From Chloroflexota bacterium (lineage in GTDB: Bacteria; Chloroflexota; Limnocylindria; Limnocylindrales; CSP1-4): a stretch of DNA of 43,097 nucleotides. Of the stretch, positions 31,996 through 40,985 are shown one piece after another. The stretch lies in assembly GCA_025935925.1 (NCBI GenBank), contig JAICUI010000022.1, forward strand, positions 1 to 43,097. The letters run 5' to 3'. How positions within the stretch are numbered: the stretch's first letter is position 1; each line of letters starts with the position of its first letter. The notes under the pieces were generated by a model. It worked only from the letters and a program-made list of their open reading frames with translations, searched no databases and was not told the DNA's origin. Made by a program: the position numbers and the translations under genes.

Positions 31996-32588
31996 GCGCG
32001 TGCCTCGGCCGCGAGGCGGGCCAGGTCGGCCGGGGTGTCGACGTCCGGGTTGTCGCCGTCGACGTCCACCGCGAGGACGCGCTCCGGGTCGGCGGCCAGC
32101 AGCGGGCCCAGGCCGTGGTCGCCGTCGAGGGCCGCCGCCGCGGCCCAGGCAGAGCGGCGGATCAGGACGGGGTTCGGGGCGCCGTCCTCGGTGTAGCGGG
32201 CACGGACGAACGGGAGATCGGTGGCCTCCGCCGCGGCGATGACGGCGCGGATCGTCGCCGCGCGGACCTGCGGCTGGTCGCCGAGCAGCACGATCGCGGA
32301 CTCCGCGCCCGGTGCGGCCCTGGCCGCGTCGAGCCCGAGCCGCAGCGAGCTCGCCAGCCCGTCGGCGGGGTTGGGGTTCACCACGCGCCGTTGACGCCGC
32401 CAGTGGATCGCGCGTTCCGTCGCCTCGTGGCCCTCGCCCAGCACGACCACGACGTCGTCCAGGCCGGCGGACGCCGCGGCGTCGAGAACGTGCTGCAGCA
32501 CCGGCCGGCCATCGAGCGAGGCGAGCAGCTTCGGTGACCCGAACCTCGTCGACGATCCCGCGGCAAGGACGATCCCGACGACCCTCAT
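31992..32588 (-). CDS. MocA-like nucleotidyltransferase (Mo-cofactor cytidylyl/guanylyl transferase type)
   Basis: This 198-residue protein has the nucleotide-binding signature GIVLAAGSSTRFGSPKLLASLDGRPVL cut short here as LAAGSSTRFGSPK (residues 8-20). The acidic metal-site residue follows in LLGDQPQV (about 100-107), and the C-terminal DGDNPDVDTPADL matches the end motif of MocA/MobA enzymes. MocA-type enzymes attach CMP to molybdopterin, giving the cytosine dinucleotide cofactor used by CO dehydrogenase and related hydroxylases. The start overlaps the XdhC stop (ATGA) and the stop overlaps the methyltransferase start (GTGA). The nucleotide preference (CTP or GTP) is inferred from context. 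Confidence 0.88.
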   Translation of the reverse strand: MRVVGIVLAAGSSTRFGSPKLLASLDGRPVLQHVLDAAASAGLDDVVVVLGEGHEATERAIHWRRQRRVVNPNPADGLASSLRLGLDAARAAPGAESAIVLLGDQPQVRAATIRAVIAAAEATDLPFVRARYTEDGAPNPVLIRRSAWAAAAALDGDHGLGPLLAADPERVLAVDVDGDNPDVDTPADLARLAAEARA

Positions 32589-33766
32589 GCCGCGCCGGCC
32601 GCCGCGACCTCGGCGGTCGGCCCAGCGTCCGCCGCCGCGGTCGGCCCGGCGTCGGCCGCCGCGCGGTCCCGCGCGACGTCACGCATCGGCCGCCCGGCGC
32701 CGCCGCGCCGCTCCGCGACGACCTCGGCGAGGATCGCGAGCGCGGTCTCGGCCGGCAGCCGGCCGCCGAGGTCGAGCCCGATGGGCCCGCGAAGCCGGTC
32801 GAGCGCGTCCGGGGCGACGCCGGCCTCCAGGAGCCGCGCCCGCCGGTCGCCCTGCGTCTTCTTCGACCCGACCGCGCCGACGTAGCGGCAGCCGCGGGCC
32901 AGGGCGGTGATGATCGCCGGCTCGTCGAACTTCACGTCGTGCGTCAGCACCGCGACGGCGTCGCCGGGGCCGAGCCCGATGTCGTCGGCGAGCTCGTCGG
33001 GCCAGCCGACGATCAGGCGGTCCACGTCCGGGAAGCGCGCCTCGGTCGCGAACGCCGCGCGCCCGTCGATGACCACGGTCTCGTAGCCCAGCTCCTTGGC
33101 GAGCCGGACGAGCGTCCGCGCCACCTCGACGGCGCCGACGACGACCAGCCGCGGCCGCACCGGGTACGCCTCGACGAACAGCTGGACACCGGCGACCTCG
33201 ACCGTCTTCGAGGTGCCGGCGCGGAGCGCGGCGAGGGCCTCGTCGACGAGTGCCGCGTCCGCCGCGGGATCGCCGAGCGACCCCTCCAGTCGGCCGTCGT
33301 CGTGGACGACCAGCGGCGTTCCGGGCACGTCGCCCGCGCCCGGCGTGTGCTGCCCGAACGCCGCGGGCGGCGCATCTGCCGGGAGCGGCGTCACGATCGC
33401 CCGGCCGTCACCCCGGCCGTCGCGGGTCTCGCGGGCTGCCGCGATCGCCGCGTCCGGGATGTCGGGCGACACCAGCACGTCGATCGTGCCGCCGCACGCG
33501 AGCCCCACGTCCCACGCCTGCTCGTCGCTGATGCCATAGCGGATGACCCGCTGCCGGCCGTCCCTGCGCGCCGCAGCGATCTCCTCCGCGGCGGCCCCCT
33601 CGACGCAGCCGCCCGAGACCGACCCGGCGATCCGGCCGTCGTCGGTCACCAGCAGGACGGCGCCCTCGGGCCGCGGCGCGCTCCCGAACGTCCGGACGAC
33701 GACCGCGCGGCCCGCCCCGACCCCCTCGGCGCGCCAGCCGTCGAGCGTCTCGACCAGCTCCTGCAT
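32585..33766 (-). CDS. XdhC/CoxI-family Mo-cofactor maturation protein
   Basis: This 393-residue protein has the N-terminal XdhC/CoxI domain as GSVSGGCVEGAAAEE (about 47-61). The C-terminal Rossmann domain is at about 205-360: RPRLVVVGAVEVARTLVRLAKELGYETVVID-type sequence, YVGAVGSKKTQ, and IGLDLGGRLPAETALAILAEVVAERRGG. Proteins of this type supply sulfurated Mo cofactor to molybdenum hydroxylases. The last 35 residues are Ala-rich with a repeated ADAGPTA unit and look disordered. AGGGAGGA at 33773-33780 supports the start. It lacks the YHS domain of the paralogue at 26070-27128, so the locus has two distinct XdhC forms. Confidence 0.88.
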   Translation of the reverse strand: MQELVETLDGWRAEGVGAGRAVVVRTFGSAPRPEGAVLLVTDDGRIAGSVSGGCVEGAAAEEIAAARRDGRQRVIRYGISDEQAWDVGLACGGTIDVLVSPDIPDAAIAAARETRDGRGDGRAIVTPLPADAPPAAFGQHTPGAGDVPGTPLVVHDDGRLEGSLGDPAADAALVDEALAALRAGTSKTVEVAGVQLFVEAYPVRPRLVVVGAVEVARTLVRLAKELGYETVVIDGRAAFATEARFPDVDRLIVGWPDELADDIGLGPGDAVAVLTHDVKFDEPAIITALARGCRYVGAVGSKKTQGDRRARLLEAGVAPDALDRLRGPIGLDLGGRLPAETALAILAEVVAERRGGAGRPMRDVARDRAAADAGPTAAADAGPTAEVAAAGAA

Positions 33767-33815
33767 CGATGGTCCTCCCTGCGAGCGGTCGCGTCAGGGT
33801 ACGCCCGTCGGCGCG

Positions 33816-35201
33816 TCAGGTCAGCGGACGGGCCGTCGCGGCGTCGACGGCGCCGGCGTCGAGGGCCCGGGGCGGCAGCGCGTCCGGTCCGCCGAGGCCC
33901 ATCGACGGCGCCACCGTCGTCGCGTGGGTGATGGCCGCGCCGCGGCGCGCGGTCCCCATCCGCTCGCCCGCGAGCACCTCGCCCAGCCGCTCGAGCGAGG
34001 CGAGCGTCCCCGCCGGCAGGAAGTCGTCGATGTACGGGTACGCCGCCTTCATCCCGGCGGCGAGCGGCTGGTAGCCGGGCGACGACGCGAGCGGGTTGAG
34101 CCACACGAGGCGGTGGCAGTTGCGGCGGAGCCGCGCGGTCTCCGCGGCGACGAGCGACGGGTCACCGCGGTCCCAGCCGTCGGACACGACGATCACGACT
34201 CCGCTCGAGCGCAGCGTCCGGCGCGCCCACTTGTGGTTGAACTCGCGGAAGCTCTCGCCGATCCGGGTGCCGCCCGCCCAGTCCGTCACGCTGTCGGCGA
34301 CGCGCGCGAGCGCGCGGTCGCGATCACGGTCCTTCATGAGCCGGGTGACGCGCGTGAGCCGGGTCCCGAACACGAACGACTCGGTGCGCACCTCGTTGGT
34401 CCGGGCCAGCGCCTGCGCGAACCGGAGCAGGAGCCGCGAGTGGCGCTCCATCGAGCCCGAGATGTCGCACAGGATCACGAGCTGGCGCGGCTCGCGCACG
34501 GGCCGGCGCCAGACCCAGGTGGTCAGCTCGCCCGTCGCGAGGTTGCGCCGGAACATGGCACGCGGTGCGAGCCGCCGCCCGTGCGGGTGGAGCTCGTGAC
34601 GACGCGTGCGACGCTTCTCCAGCCGGGGTCGCAGGACGTCGACGAAGCGCTCCGCGTCGCGCAGCTCAGCGGCGGTCATCCGGTCGAAGTCGCGGTGGCG
34701 GAGGACCTCGCCGCGCGACCATGCGTCGGGCGAGATCGTCTCGCCCTCGATCTCGCCGCCGGCCTCGTCCGCGTCGGTCGTGAGCTGGACGCCCAGCGTG
34801 GCGAGCTCGCTGAGGGTTGCGCCGGTGCCCTCGGCGGCCTCGTCCGACTCGCCGGGCTCGCCCACCTCGCGGTCGACGTCGGGCTCGGCGCCCTCCATCC
34901 GCGTCGGTGGCAGCGACCGTCCGCGCCGGCGCCAGAAGCGGTCGAAGACGCGGTCGTACACCTCGCGGTCGTCGCGGCGCCGGACGAACACGGCGGCACC
35001 GGCATCCTTGACCTGGCCGCGGTTGCCCATGTCCACGAGCGACATCGAGCGCGCGAAGTCGATGGCGGCACCGAGGTCCACCTGGAGGCCCGCGCTCCGC
35101 AGCGCCCGACCGAAGCCGACGGCCTCGGCGAGGAGCCGCCGACCGTCGACGGCCTCGCCCGTGTCGGCGACGAGGACCGGGGCGTCGTCACGCATCGACA
35201 T
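33816..35201 (-). CDS. coxE: VWA protein of the CoxE type
   Basis: This 461-residue protein is read from the ATG at 35201, with an alternative at 35195. The N-terminal half is charged and includes an acidic linker (about 102-160). The VWA domain is at about 238-400. The metal-site motif D-x-S-x-S is CDISGS (246-250), the threonine loop is DWAGGTRIG and the third loop is VVSDGWDRGD. CoxE acts with the MoxR ATPase CoxD, which inserts sulfur and copper into the CoxL active site. The coxD gene lies 297 bp upstream on the same strand across a hairpin array, an unusually long spacer for this partnership. Confidence 0.88.
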   Translation of the reverse strand: MSMRDDAPVLVADTGEAVDGRRLLAEAVGFGRALRSAGLQVDLGAAIDFARSMSLVDMGNRGQVKDAGAAVFVRRRDDREVYDRVFDRFWRRRGRSLPPTRMEGAEPDVDREVGEPGESDEAAEGTGATLSELATLGVQLTTDADEAGGEIEGETISPDAWSRGEVLRHRDFDRMTAAELRDAERFVDVLRPRLEKRRTRRHELHPHGRRLAPRAMFRRNLATGELTTWVWRRPVREPRQLVILCDISGSMERHSRLLLRFAQALARTNEVRTESFVFGTRLTRVTRLMKDRDRDRALARVADSVTDWAGGTRIGESFREFNHKWARRTLRSSGVVIVVSDGWDRGDPSLVAAETARLRRNCHRLVWLNPLASSPGYQPLAAGMKAAYPYIDDFLPAGTLASLERLGEVLAGERMGTARRGAAITHATTVAPSMGLGGPDALPPRALDAGAVDAATARPLT

Positions 35202-35498
35202 GCCGACACTGTGCCACGGGTCGCCGAGCGACCGGCTGCGAACCGGCGCGCCCGGGTCAACGCACCGGCCGGCGAGTGCCATTACGTGCGCGTCACGCAC
35301 CACCCCTCGGTGGTGTTCAGTGCGCCTCCGCGGCGCGAGTCGCCCCTTGCAGCACTCCGCGGTGGTGCAACCCGCCTCGCCGGCAGCCGGCGCGCGCCCA
35401 ACACCACCCCGCGGCGGTACGTGGCGAGCGACGGGCGAGCCGGTCGCCATCCGGCGCGGATCCGCAGCGAATCGCCAGTCGACCACCAGCGCTGGTGG
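35202..35498. other. 297-bp spacer between coxD and coxE with hairpin array
   Basis: Four related inverted repeats carry CACCAC/GTGGTG-type arms. They are at 35298-35315 (7-bp stem), 35347-35370 (24 bp with one mismatch), 35403-35418 (6-bp stem, one mismatch) and 35481-35500 (perfect). Their centres are about 54, 49 and 80 bp apart. No ORF with a Shine-Dalgarno or convincing composition was seen here. Confidence 0.5.
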
Positions 35499-35500
35499 TC
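35481..35500. terminator. Perfect 20-bp palindrome overlapping the coxD stop
   Basis: GACCACCAGCGCTGGTGGTC is a perfect 20-bp inverted repeat. Its last two bases are part of the coxD TGA (35499-35501). It would fold in the coxD mRNA tail. It could slow or end transcription before coxE, but there is no T tract, so termination is uncertain. Confidence 0.4.
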
Positions 35501-36464
35501 AGGAGCTCGCGGCCCCGGCCTCCGCGAGGTACTGGCGAGCCGTCGCGCCGCGCACCTGGCGGATGTCCTCCTCGTACTTGAGGACCACGCCCAGCGTCTC
35601 GTCGACCACGTCCGCGTCGAGCTCCGTGGCACCGAGCGACAGCAGCGCCGCCGCCCAGTCCAGGGTCTCCGCGACACCCGGGACCTTGGTGAGGTCCGCG
35701 GTCCGCAGCCGGTGGACGAACGCGACGACCTCGCGGGCGAGCTGGTGCGGCGCGTCGGGGACCCGCGTCGACACGATCTCGAACTCCTTGACCGCCGTCG
35801 GGTAGTCGATCCAGTGGTACAGGCAGCGGCGCTTGAGGGCGTCGTGGACCTCGCGCGTCCGGTTCGAGGTGAGCACGACGCTCGGCGGCCGCGACGCCCG
35901 GATCGTGCCGATCTCGGGCACCGTGACCTGGAAGTCCGACAGGATCTCGAGCAGGTACGCCTCGAACTCCTCGTCCGCGCGATCGATCTCGTCGATCAGC
36001 AGCACCGGCGGCACGCCGTCGGTCGCCTCGAGCGCCCGGAGCAGCGGACGCTTGAGCAGGAACTCGGGGCCGAAGATGTCGTGCGCCGACGCCTTCGCGA
36101 TCTCGCCGCGCGCCTCGAGCAGCCGGATCTCCAGCATCTGCCGCGGGTAGTTCCACTCGTACACGGCGGTGTTGACGTCGAGGCCCTCGTAGCACTGGAG
36201 GCGGATCAGCCGGGCCCCGAGCGAGGCCGCGAGGACCTTCGCGAGCTCCGTCTTGCCGACGCCTGCCTCGCCCTCGAGGAGCAGCGGCCGGCCGAGCTCG
36301 AGCGCAAGGAAGACGGTCGTCGCGAGCGACCGTTCGGCGATGTAGCCGTGCTCGCGAAAGGTCGTCGTGATGGCGTCGATGGAGCGCGTCCCGGCGGGCC
36401 GGCCATCGCGCGCGGCGGTGCGCGTCGTGGCCGCGGCCGCGGCCGGGTCGAGGGTGTCAGCCAT
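35499..36464 (-). CDS. coxD: MoxR-family AAA+ ATPase of the CoxD type
   Basis: This 321-residue ATPase has Walker A as GEAGVGKT (65-72) and Walker B as VLLIDEIDRA (Asp158-Glu159). Sensor 1 is in VVLTSNRTREVHDALKRRCLYHWIDYP, a sequence highly typical of the CoxD/MoxR branch, including the R-R-C-L-Y motif. The lid domain follows. CoxD helps to mature the CO dehydrogenase Mo-Cu centre with CoxE. The first 30 residues are Ala/Arg-rich and probably disordered. It is the second AAA+/VWA pair in the window, clearly different from the 13048-14496 ATPase, whose Walker B is Asn-Glu. Confidence 0.92.
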   Translation of the reverse strand: MADTLDPAAAAATTRTAARDGRPAGTRSIDAITTTFREHGYIAERSLATTVFLALELGRPLLLEGEAGVGKTELAKVLAASLGARLIRLQCYEGLDVNTAVYEWNYPRQMLEIRLLEARGEIAKASAHDIFGPEFLLKRPLLRALEATDGVPPVLLIDEIDRADEEFEAYLLEILSDFQVTVPEIGTIRASRPPSVVLTSNRTREVHDALKRRCLYHWIDYPTAVKEFEIVSTRVPDAPHQLAREVVAFVHRLRTADLTKVPGVAETLDWAAALLSLGATELDADVVDETLGVVLKYEEDIRQVRGATARQYLAEAGAASS

Positions 36465-36517
36465 AGGCTGGGGATGCTACACCGGGCGCCCGCGCACGGG
36501 CGGCGGGTCCCGAGAGG

Positions 36518-38986
36518 TCAGCGCGGCCGCCGTGCGCCGATCATCTCGAGCGCGACGTCGACGGCGGCGTCGGTGCCGATGCCCGTCCCGGACGCCCATG
36601 CATCGGCGAAGGCCACGGGATCGAGCCGCGCCCGGACCGCCGCCATCCGCTCGTCGAGGTGCCGCTCGTCGGCGGGCATGTTCGCGAACCCGCTGTCGGC
36701 GCGCTCCGCGGCGGCCGCGGCCCACAGCGTCACGGCGCGCGGGTCGTCGCCGCGGGCCGCGGCGAGGCTGCCCGCGGCCTCGAGCGCGATCGGGACGATG
36801 ATCCGCGCCCCCAGCCCGACGGCCCGGGGGAGCGAACCCGCGATGTCGGCGGCCGCGGCGTCGAGCTCGCCACGCTCGACGTCGACGCGGGCCCGGTCGG
36901 CGAGCGCGTACGCCGCCTCGGTCCGGTCGCCGAGCTCGCGCGCGATCTCGTGCGCGCGGTCGAGCAGCGCCACGGCGTCATCGTGGCGGTGCTGGTCGAG
37001 CGCGAGCAACGCCGCGTTGTGGATCCCGACCGCCATCCGCTGCCGGTCGCCGGTCCGCTCCCAGATCGCGATCGCCTCCCGGAACGCGCCCTCGGCGTCC
37101 GCCGGCCGGCCCGCATCGCGCTCGACGAGGCCGAGGTTGGTCAGCGACACGGCGAGCGAGTTCGCGTTCCCCAGCCGCTGCTTGAGCGACAGGCTCTCGG
37201 CGAACATCTCGCGGGCAAGGTCGAGCTCGCCCCGGAAGTGGTACACGCCGCCGAGCGCGTTGAGCGCCGTCGCGATCCCCGCCGGGTCGCCGAGCCGCCG
37301 CCGGATCGCGAGGCTCTCCGACACGTATCCCTCCGCGGCGTCCAGGTCGCCGCGCCCATACGCGTTGCTCCCGAGCCAGCCGAGGATCACGGCCTCCGCC
37401 TCGTCGTCGCCGTCGGACCGCGCCGCGGCGAGCGCCTCCTTGAGGTACGACTCGCCGAGCGCATAGTCGCCCTGGTACGACGCGAGCAGCCCGGCGCCGC
37501 CGAGCGCCTTGCGCAGGTGCGGTGCCGGCGCATCCGGTGCGAGCGCCAGCGCCGATGCCAGCCGCAGCCGGCCCTCGGTGTGGTGGCCGCGGGTGCGCCA
37601 GAACTCGGCCAAGGCGCCCGTCATGCGGACCGCGAACGCGCCGTCACCCTGCTCGATCGCCCAGTCGAGCGCCGCGCGGATGTCGTCGTGCGCCTCGTCC
37701 AGCCGATCGAGCGCCTCGATCTCCCGCTCCGTCGGCAGCTGCACCTCGGACGCCTCGACCATCGCGAGGACCTCGTAGGCGTGGGCCCAGCGCATCGCGA
37801 CCGCCTCGCCCGCCGCACGCAGCCGTTCGAACGCGTCGTCGCGGACCGTCGTGAGCATCGCGTAGCCGCGGTCGCCGTGCGTCCGGAGGAGCGACGCCGC
37901 CGCGAGCTGTGCGAGGCCCTCCCCCACCCCGATCCCGACGGGCGCGAGGCCGCGCCGCTCGCCGCGGTCCAGGATCGAGGCCGCCGTCGACGCGGAGAAG
38001 ACGCCCGCGATGACGCCCAGCCGCCGGTACAGCCGCAGCACCGGCTCGCCGAGCAGCCCGATGCTCCAGTCCATCGCGGTGCGCAGGCTCCGCTGGCGCG
38101 CGGGCAAGGACGGATCGGCGCCCGCGATGCCGGGGGCGCCCGTCGTCGAGGCCGGGGCGGCGTCCGCCATGCGGTCGGAGAGCTGGTCCAGGAGCTGGTG
38201 GGGCGCCAGGACGCGCAACGCCGCCGCGGCGAGCTCGATGGCCAGCGGCAGGCCGTCGAGGCGGCGGCAGATCGCGGCGACCAGCGCCGCGTTCGCCGCC
38301 GTGAGCTCGAAGTCCGGCCGGACCGCGAGCGCGCGCTCGTGGAACAGCCGCGCCGCGGGGCTCGCGAGGAGCGCGTCGACGGCGGCCGGCTCGTCCGGCG
38401 ATGCGTCTCCCGGGACGGCCAGCGGCTCGACCCACACGATCCGCTCGCGCGGCACGCCGAGCGCCACGCGGCTCGTGGCGAGGATCGTGAGGCCCGGGGT
38501 GCGCGAGCGCAGGTCGGCGAGGCCCGGGGCGGCGGACCGGACATGCTCGACCGTGTCCAGGACGAGGAGGGTCGGCGCGCCGCCCAGCGCCTCGGCGAGC
38601 GCGTCGGCCACCGAGCCACCGAGCTCGTCGCCGATCCCGAGCGCGCCGGCGATCGCGGGCAGGACGAGCTCGGGGTCGCTCACCGCGTCGAGGGGGACGC
38701 TCGCGACGCGGCCGTTGCACGGCTCGAGGTCCTGGACCGCGAGCTCGGTCGCGAGCCGGCTCTTGCCCACGCCGCCGACGCCGACGAGCGTGATGAACGA
38801 GGGCTCGGGCCCGCGGAGCAGGTCGCGCAGCGCGGCGAGGTCTCGCTCGCGGCCGACGAGCGACGATGCCGGCGCGGACGGCGCGGCGCCCGGCCACCGC
38901 GGCGCGGCGGATCCGGGGGGTCGCGGGTCGGGGTCGTCGGCGGCGCCCGCCCGCGCGGCGGCGTCGACGACAGTCGGCTGGCTCAT
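36518..38986 (-). CDS. STAND-type NTPase with TPR array, no DNA-binding domain
   Basis: This 822-residue protein has a P-loop GVGGVGKS (69-76) in a STAND NTPase domain (about 42-330). Walker B is LLVLDTVEHV, and a sensor-like ILATSRVALGVPRE and a GLPLAIELAAAALRVL stretch match AfsR/LuxR-type NB-ARC ATPases. A winged-helix or helical linker region follows, then TPR-like repeats at about 480-780 with periodic Leu/Ala/Tyr patterns (YLKEALAAARSDGDDEAEAV and similar). There is no N-terminal SARP or C-terminal LuxR helix-turn-helix. It is probably a nucleotide-dependent signalling scaffold or a regulator needing a partner. It lies between MoeA-like and coxD genes on the same strand. Confidence 0.83.
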   Translation of the reverse strand: MSQPTVVDAAARAGAADDPDPRPPGSAAPRWPGAAPSAPASSLVGRERDLAALRDLLRGPEPSFITLVGVGGVGKSRLATELAVQDLEPCNGRVASVPLDAVSDPELVLPAIAGALGIGDELGGSVADALAEALGGAPTLLVLDTVEHVRSAAPGLADLRSRTPGLTILATSRVALGVPRERIVWVEPLAVPGDASPDEPAAVDALLASPAARLFHERALAVRPDFELTAANAALVAAICRRLDGLPLAIELAAAALRVLAPHQLLDQLSDRMADAAPASTTGAPGIAGADPSLPARQRSLRTAMDWSIGLLGEPVLRLYRRLGVIAGVFSASTAASILDRGERRGLAPVGIGVGEGLAQLAAASLLRTHGDRGYAMLTTVRDDAFERLRAAGEAVAMRWAHAYEVLAMVEASEVQLPTEREIEALDRLDEAHDDIRAALDWAIEQGDGAFAVRMTGALAEFWRTRGHHTEGRLRLASALALAPDAPAPHLRKALGGAGLLASYQGDYALGESYLKEALAAARSDGDDEAEAVILGWLGSNAYGRGDLDAAEGYVSESLAIRRRLGDPAGIATALNALGGVYHFRGELDLAREMFAESLSLKQRLGNANSLAVSLTNLGLVERDAGRPADAEGAFREAIAIWERTGDRQRMAVGIHNAALLALDQHRHDDAVALLDRAHEIARELGDRTEAAYALADRARVDVERGELDAAAADIAGSLPRAVGLGARIIVPIALEAAGSLAAARGDDPRAVTLWAAAAAERADSGFANMPADERHLDERMAAVRARLDPVAFADAWASGTGIGTDAAVDVALEMIGARRPR

Positions 38987-39052
38987 CGGCGGTCGAGGAT
39001 ACGCCGCGATCGTCGACGCGGCCCATCGACGGACGACGATGGACGCGGTCGG

Positions 39053-40096
39053 TCAGCCGTCCGGCGCGTCGAGCCGCCGGGCGTACGTCGGGAAGCGGAA
39101 CCGCATGTCGCGCGTGAGGATCCCGCCGTGGCCGAGTCGCGCCACGGTCCCGCGGCTCGGCGGCTCGCCGGTGAGCAGGCGCGGCAGCAGCAGGTCGGCC
39201 GCGGTCGCCTTGGAGTACGCGCCGCACGTCGGCAGCCCGAGGACCGCCGTCCGCCGGATCCGCGCCAGCCACAGCATCGACCCCGGGTGCGCCGGGACGC
39301 CGCGCCGGATCATCCGGCCCCCGACGCGCTCGAGCGCGGTGAAGAACGGGTCCAAAGGATCCGTCGACCGGCCGCCGGCGGTCAGGATGACGTCGACCGC
39401 TCGGCGGCCGCGCGTCATCGTGCGCAGCGCTCCCTCGACCGGCGCCACCTCGTCCGCGACGTACGCGAACGAGGCGACCGTCGACCCGAGCGCGGTCACC
39501 TTGTCCGCGACGCTGCGCTCGAACCGCGCCCGGTCGGCCGCGCGGAGCGACTCCTTCACCACGACGCCGACGCGCATCGGCACGAACGGCGCGACCCACA
39601 CGAGCGGCCGAGCGCCGCCGCGCGCCACGGCCTCGCCGGCGGCCACTGCGGCCTCGTCCACCACGTGCGGCGCGACCTTGACGGACGCCACGAGCTGCCC
39701 CGCGGCCACGACCGACCCGTCGAGCGCGGTGAAGACCTCGAGCGGGTCGATGCGGTCGAGCCGCTCGACCTCGCGCACCCGGACGTGGAGGACGCCGGCG
39801 ACCGCCGCGACGAGATCGACCCGGCTGTCGTTCGGGCCGCGCTGATCGAGCCCCGGTCCGCGGACGGCCGCCGCGAGGCGCAGCGCCGCCGCCTCCTCGT
39901 GGAGCTCGCCCGCGTCCAGCAGGAGGACGGTCGCGTCGGGGCCGTCGGGCGCGGCGGCGATCGCGGCGAGATCGTCCGCCGTCAGGCGGGTCCCCTTGGC
40001 CAGCCGCCCGCCGGCAACCGCGAGATCACGCGTCAGCACCGCCCCGGCGAGGCCGGGCGGCGGGGTGCGACCGGGCGTGACCCGCTCGAGGCGCAC
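39053..40096 (-). CDS. MoeA/MogA-like molybdopterin-binding protein
   Basis: This 347-residue protein starts at a GTG. The N-terminal part contains LAKGTRLTADDLAAI and LLLDAGELHEEAAALRLAAA, and the central segment KVAPHVVDEAAVAAGEAVA is linker-like. A MoCF-type domain follows at about 170-300, with GSTVASFAYVADEVAPVEGAL and VDVILTAGGRSTDPLDPFF, which is the T-x-G-G/A-x-S/G-x-D-D type site. Then comes a C-terminal region with LPTCGAYSKATAADLLLPRLLTG. MoeA and MogA insert molybdenum into molybdopterin. This size and layout, found beside form II CoxL-type genes, is common near molybdenum hydroxylases. Whether it catalyses insertion or only binds cofactor is unknown. Confidence 0.75.
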   Translation of the reverse strand: MRLERVTPGRTPPPGLAGAVLTRDLAVAGGRLAKGTRLTADDLAAIAAAPDGPDATVLLLDAGELHEEAAALRLAAAVRGPGLDQRGPNDSRVDLVAAVAGVLHVRVREVERLDRIDPLEVFTALDGSVVAAGQLVASVKVAPHVVDEAAVAAGEAVARGGARPLVWVAPFVPMRVGVVVKESLRAADRARFERSVADKVTALGSTVASFAYVADEVAPVEGALRTMTRGRRAVDVILTAGGRSTDPLDPFFTALERVGGRMIRRGVPAHPGSMLWLARIRRTAVLGLPTCGAYSKATAADLLLPRLLTGEPPSRGTVARLGHGGILTRDMRFRFPTYARRLDAPDG

Positions 40097-40124
40097 CCCT
40101 CAGGTTCCGCGAGGATCGCGGGCG

Positions 40125-40985
40125 TCAGCCGACGCGCGCGAGCGCCTTCTCGATCGCGCGCCGGGTGATCACGGCCGCCATCGCGCGGCGGTAGTCGGCC
40201 CCGGCGTGGATGTCCGAGTTGACCGTGATGCCATCGGCCGCATGCGAGGCGGCCGCGGCGAGGGCCTCGCCCGTGGCCGCGGCACCGACGAGCGCGGATT
40301 CCACGCCCGACGCCCGGTACGGGTGGTCGCCGACGCCGGTCACGCCGATGCCGAGGTACTCGATGGCGTTGCCCGCGCCGACGACCACGCCCACGGCGAC
40401 GCCGACCATGGAGTAGCCGGACGCCGGCTGCTCGAGCGACTCGTACGCCGACCCGGACCCGTCGCGCGGGCCCGGCAGGATGACCGCCGTGAGCAGCTCG
40501 TCGGGACGCATCGCCGTCTGGAACGGACCTTCGAAGAAGTCGCTCGCCTTGATGCTCCGCGTGCCGGCCGAGGACCGCAGGACGATCTCCGCGTCGAGCG
40601 CCAGCAGTGCCGCCGGCAGGTCGGACGCCGGGTCCGCGTGGGCGATCGAGCCGCCCACGGTGCCGACGTTGCGCACCTGGACGTCGCCGATGTTGGGCAC
40701 CGCGTCGCGCAGCACGCCGTAGTGCTCCGCGGCGGAGTCCAGCAGGTCGGCATAGGTCGTGAGCGCGCCGACCTGGAGCCGCCCGTCGTCAAGCCGGGCG
40801 ATGCCCCGCAGCTCGTCCAGCCGCCCGATGTCCACGAGGGTGCCGGGCGACGCGAGTCGCAGCTTCATCAGCGGCAGCAGGCTCTGCCCGCCGGCGAGCA
40901 CCTTGGCGCCGTCGTCCGCCGCGATGAGCTGGAGCGCCTCGTCGACGCTGCCGGCGCGCCGGTAGTCGAACGCCGCCGGGATCAT
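40125..40985 (-). CDS. FAD-binding medium subunit of a second Mo-hydroxylase
   Basis: This 286-residue CoxM-type protein has LAGGQSLLPLMKLRLASPG (about 31-49) and [17 protein letters not shown] (about 106-122) as its FAD motifs, and the C-terminal domain ends YRRAMAAVITRRAIEKAL. The ATG overlaps the stop of the upstream large-subunit gene (ATGA), so the two are coupled. Its partner is the form II CoxL-like subunit. The small Fe-S subunit gene for this set is not visible and is presumably upstream, beyond 43097. The paralogous form I set is at 27132-30936. Confidence 0.92.
   Translation of the reverse strand: MIPAAFDYRRAGSVDEALQLIAADDGAKVLAGGQSLLPLMKLRLASPGTLVDIGRLDELRGIARLDDGRLQVGALTTYADLLDSAAEHYGVLRDAVPNIGDVQVRNVGTVGGSIAHADPASDLPAALLALDAEIVLRSSAGTRSIKASDFFEGPFQTAMRPDELLTAVILPGPRDGSGSAYESLEQPASGYSMVGVAVGVVVGAGNAIEYLGIGVTGVGDHPYRASGVESALVGAAATGEALAAAASHAADGITVNSDIHAGADYRRAMAAVITRRAIEKALARVG

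Noticed and set aside
33543-37466. Plus-strand open frame of about 1300 codons
   Set aside because: Antisense to XdhC, CoxE, CoxD and the STAND ATPase, each with clear motifs. Low-complexity composition and no domain make it a shadow.
36659-40168. Plus-strand open frame of about 1170 codons
   Set aside because: Antisense to the STAND-TPR and MoeA-like genes; Arg/Val/Glu-rich shadow without motifs.
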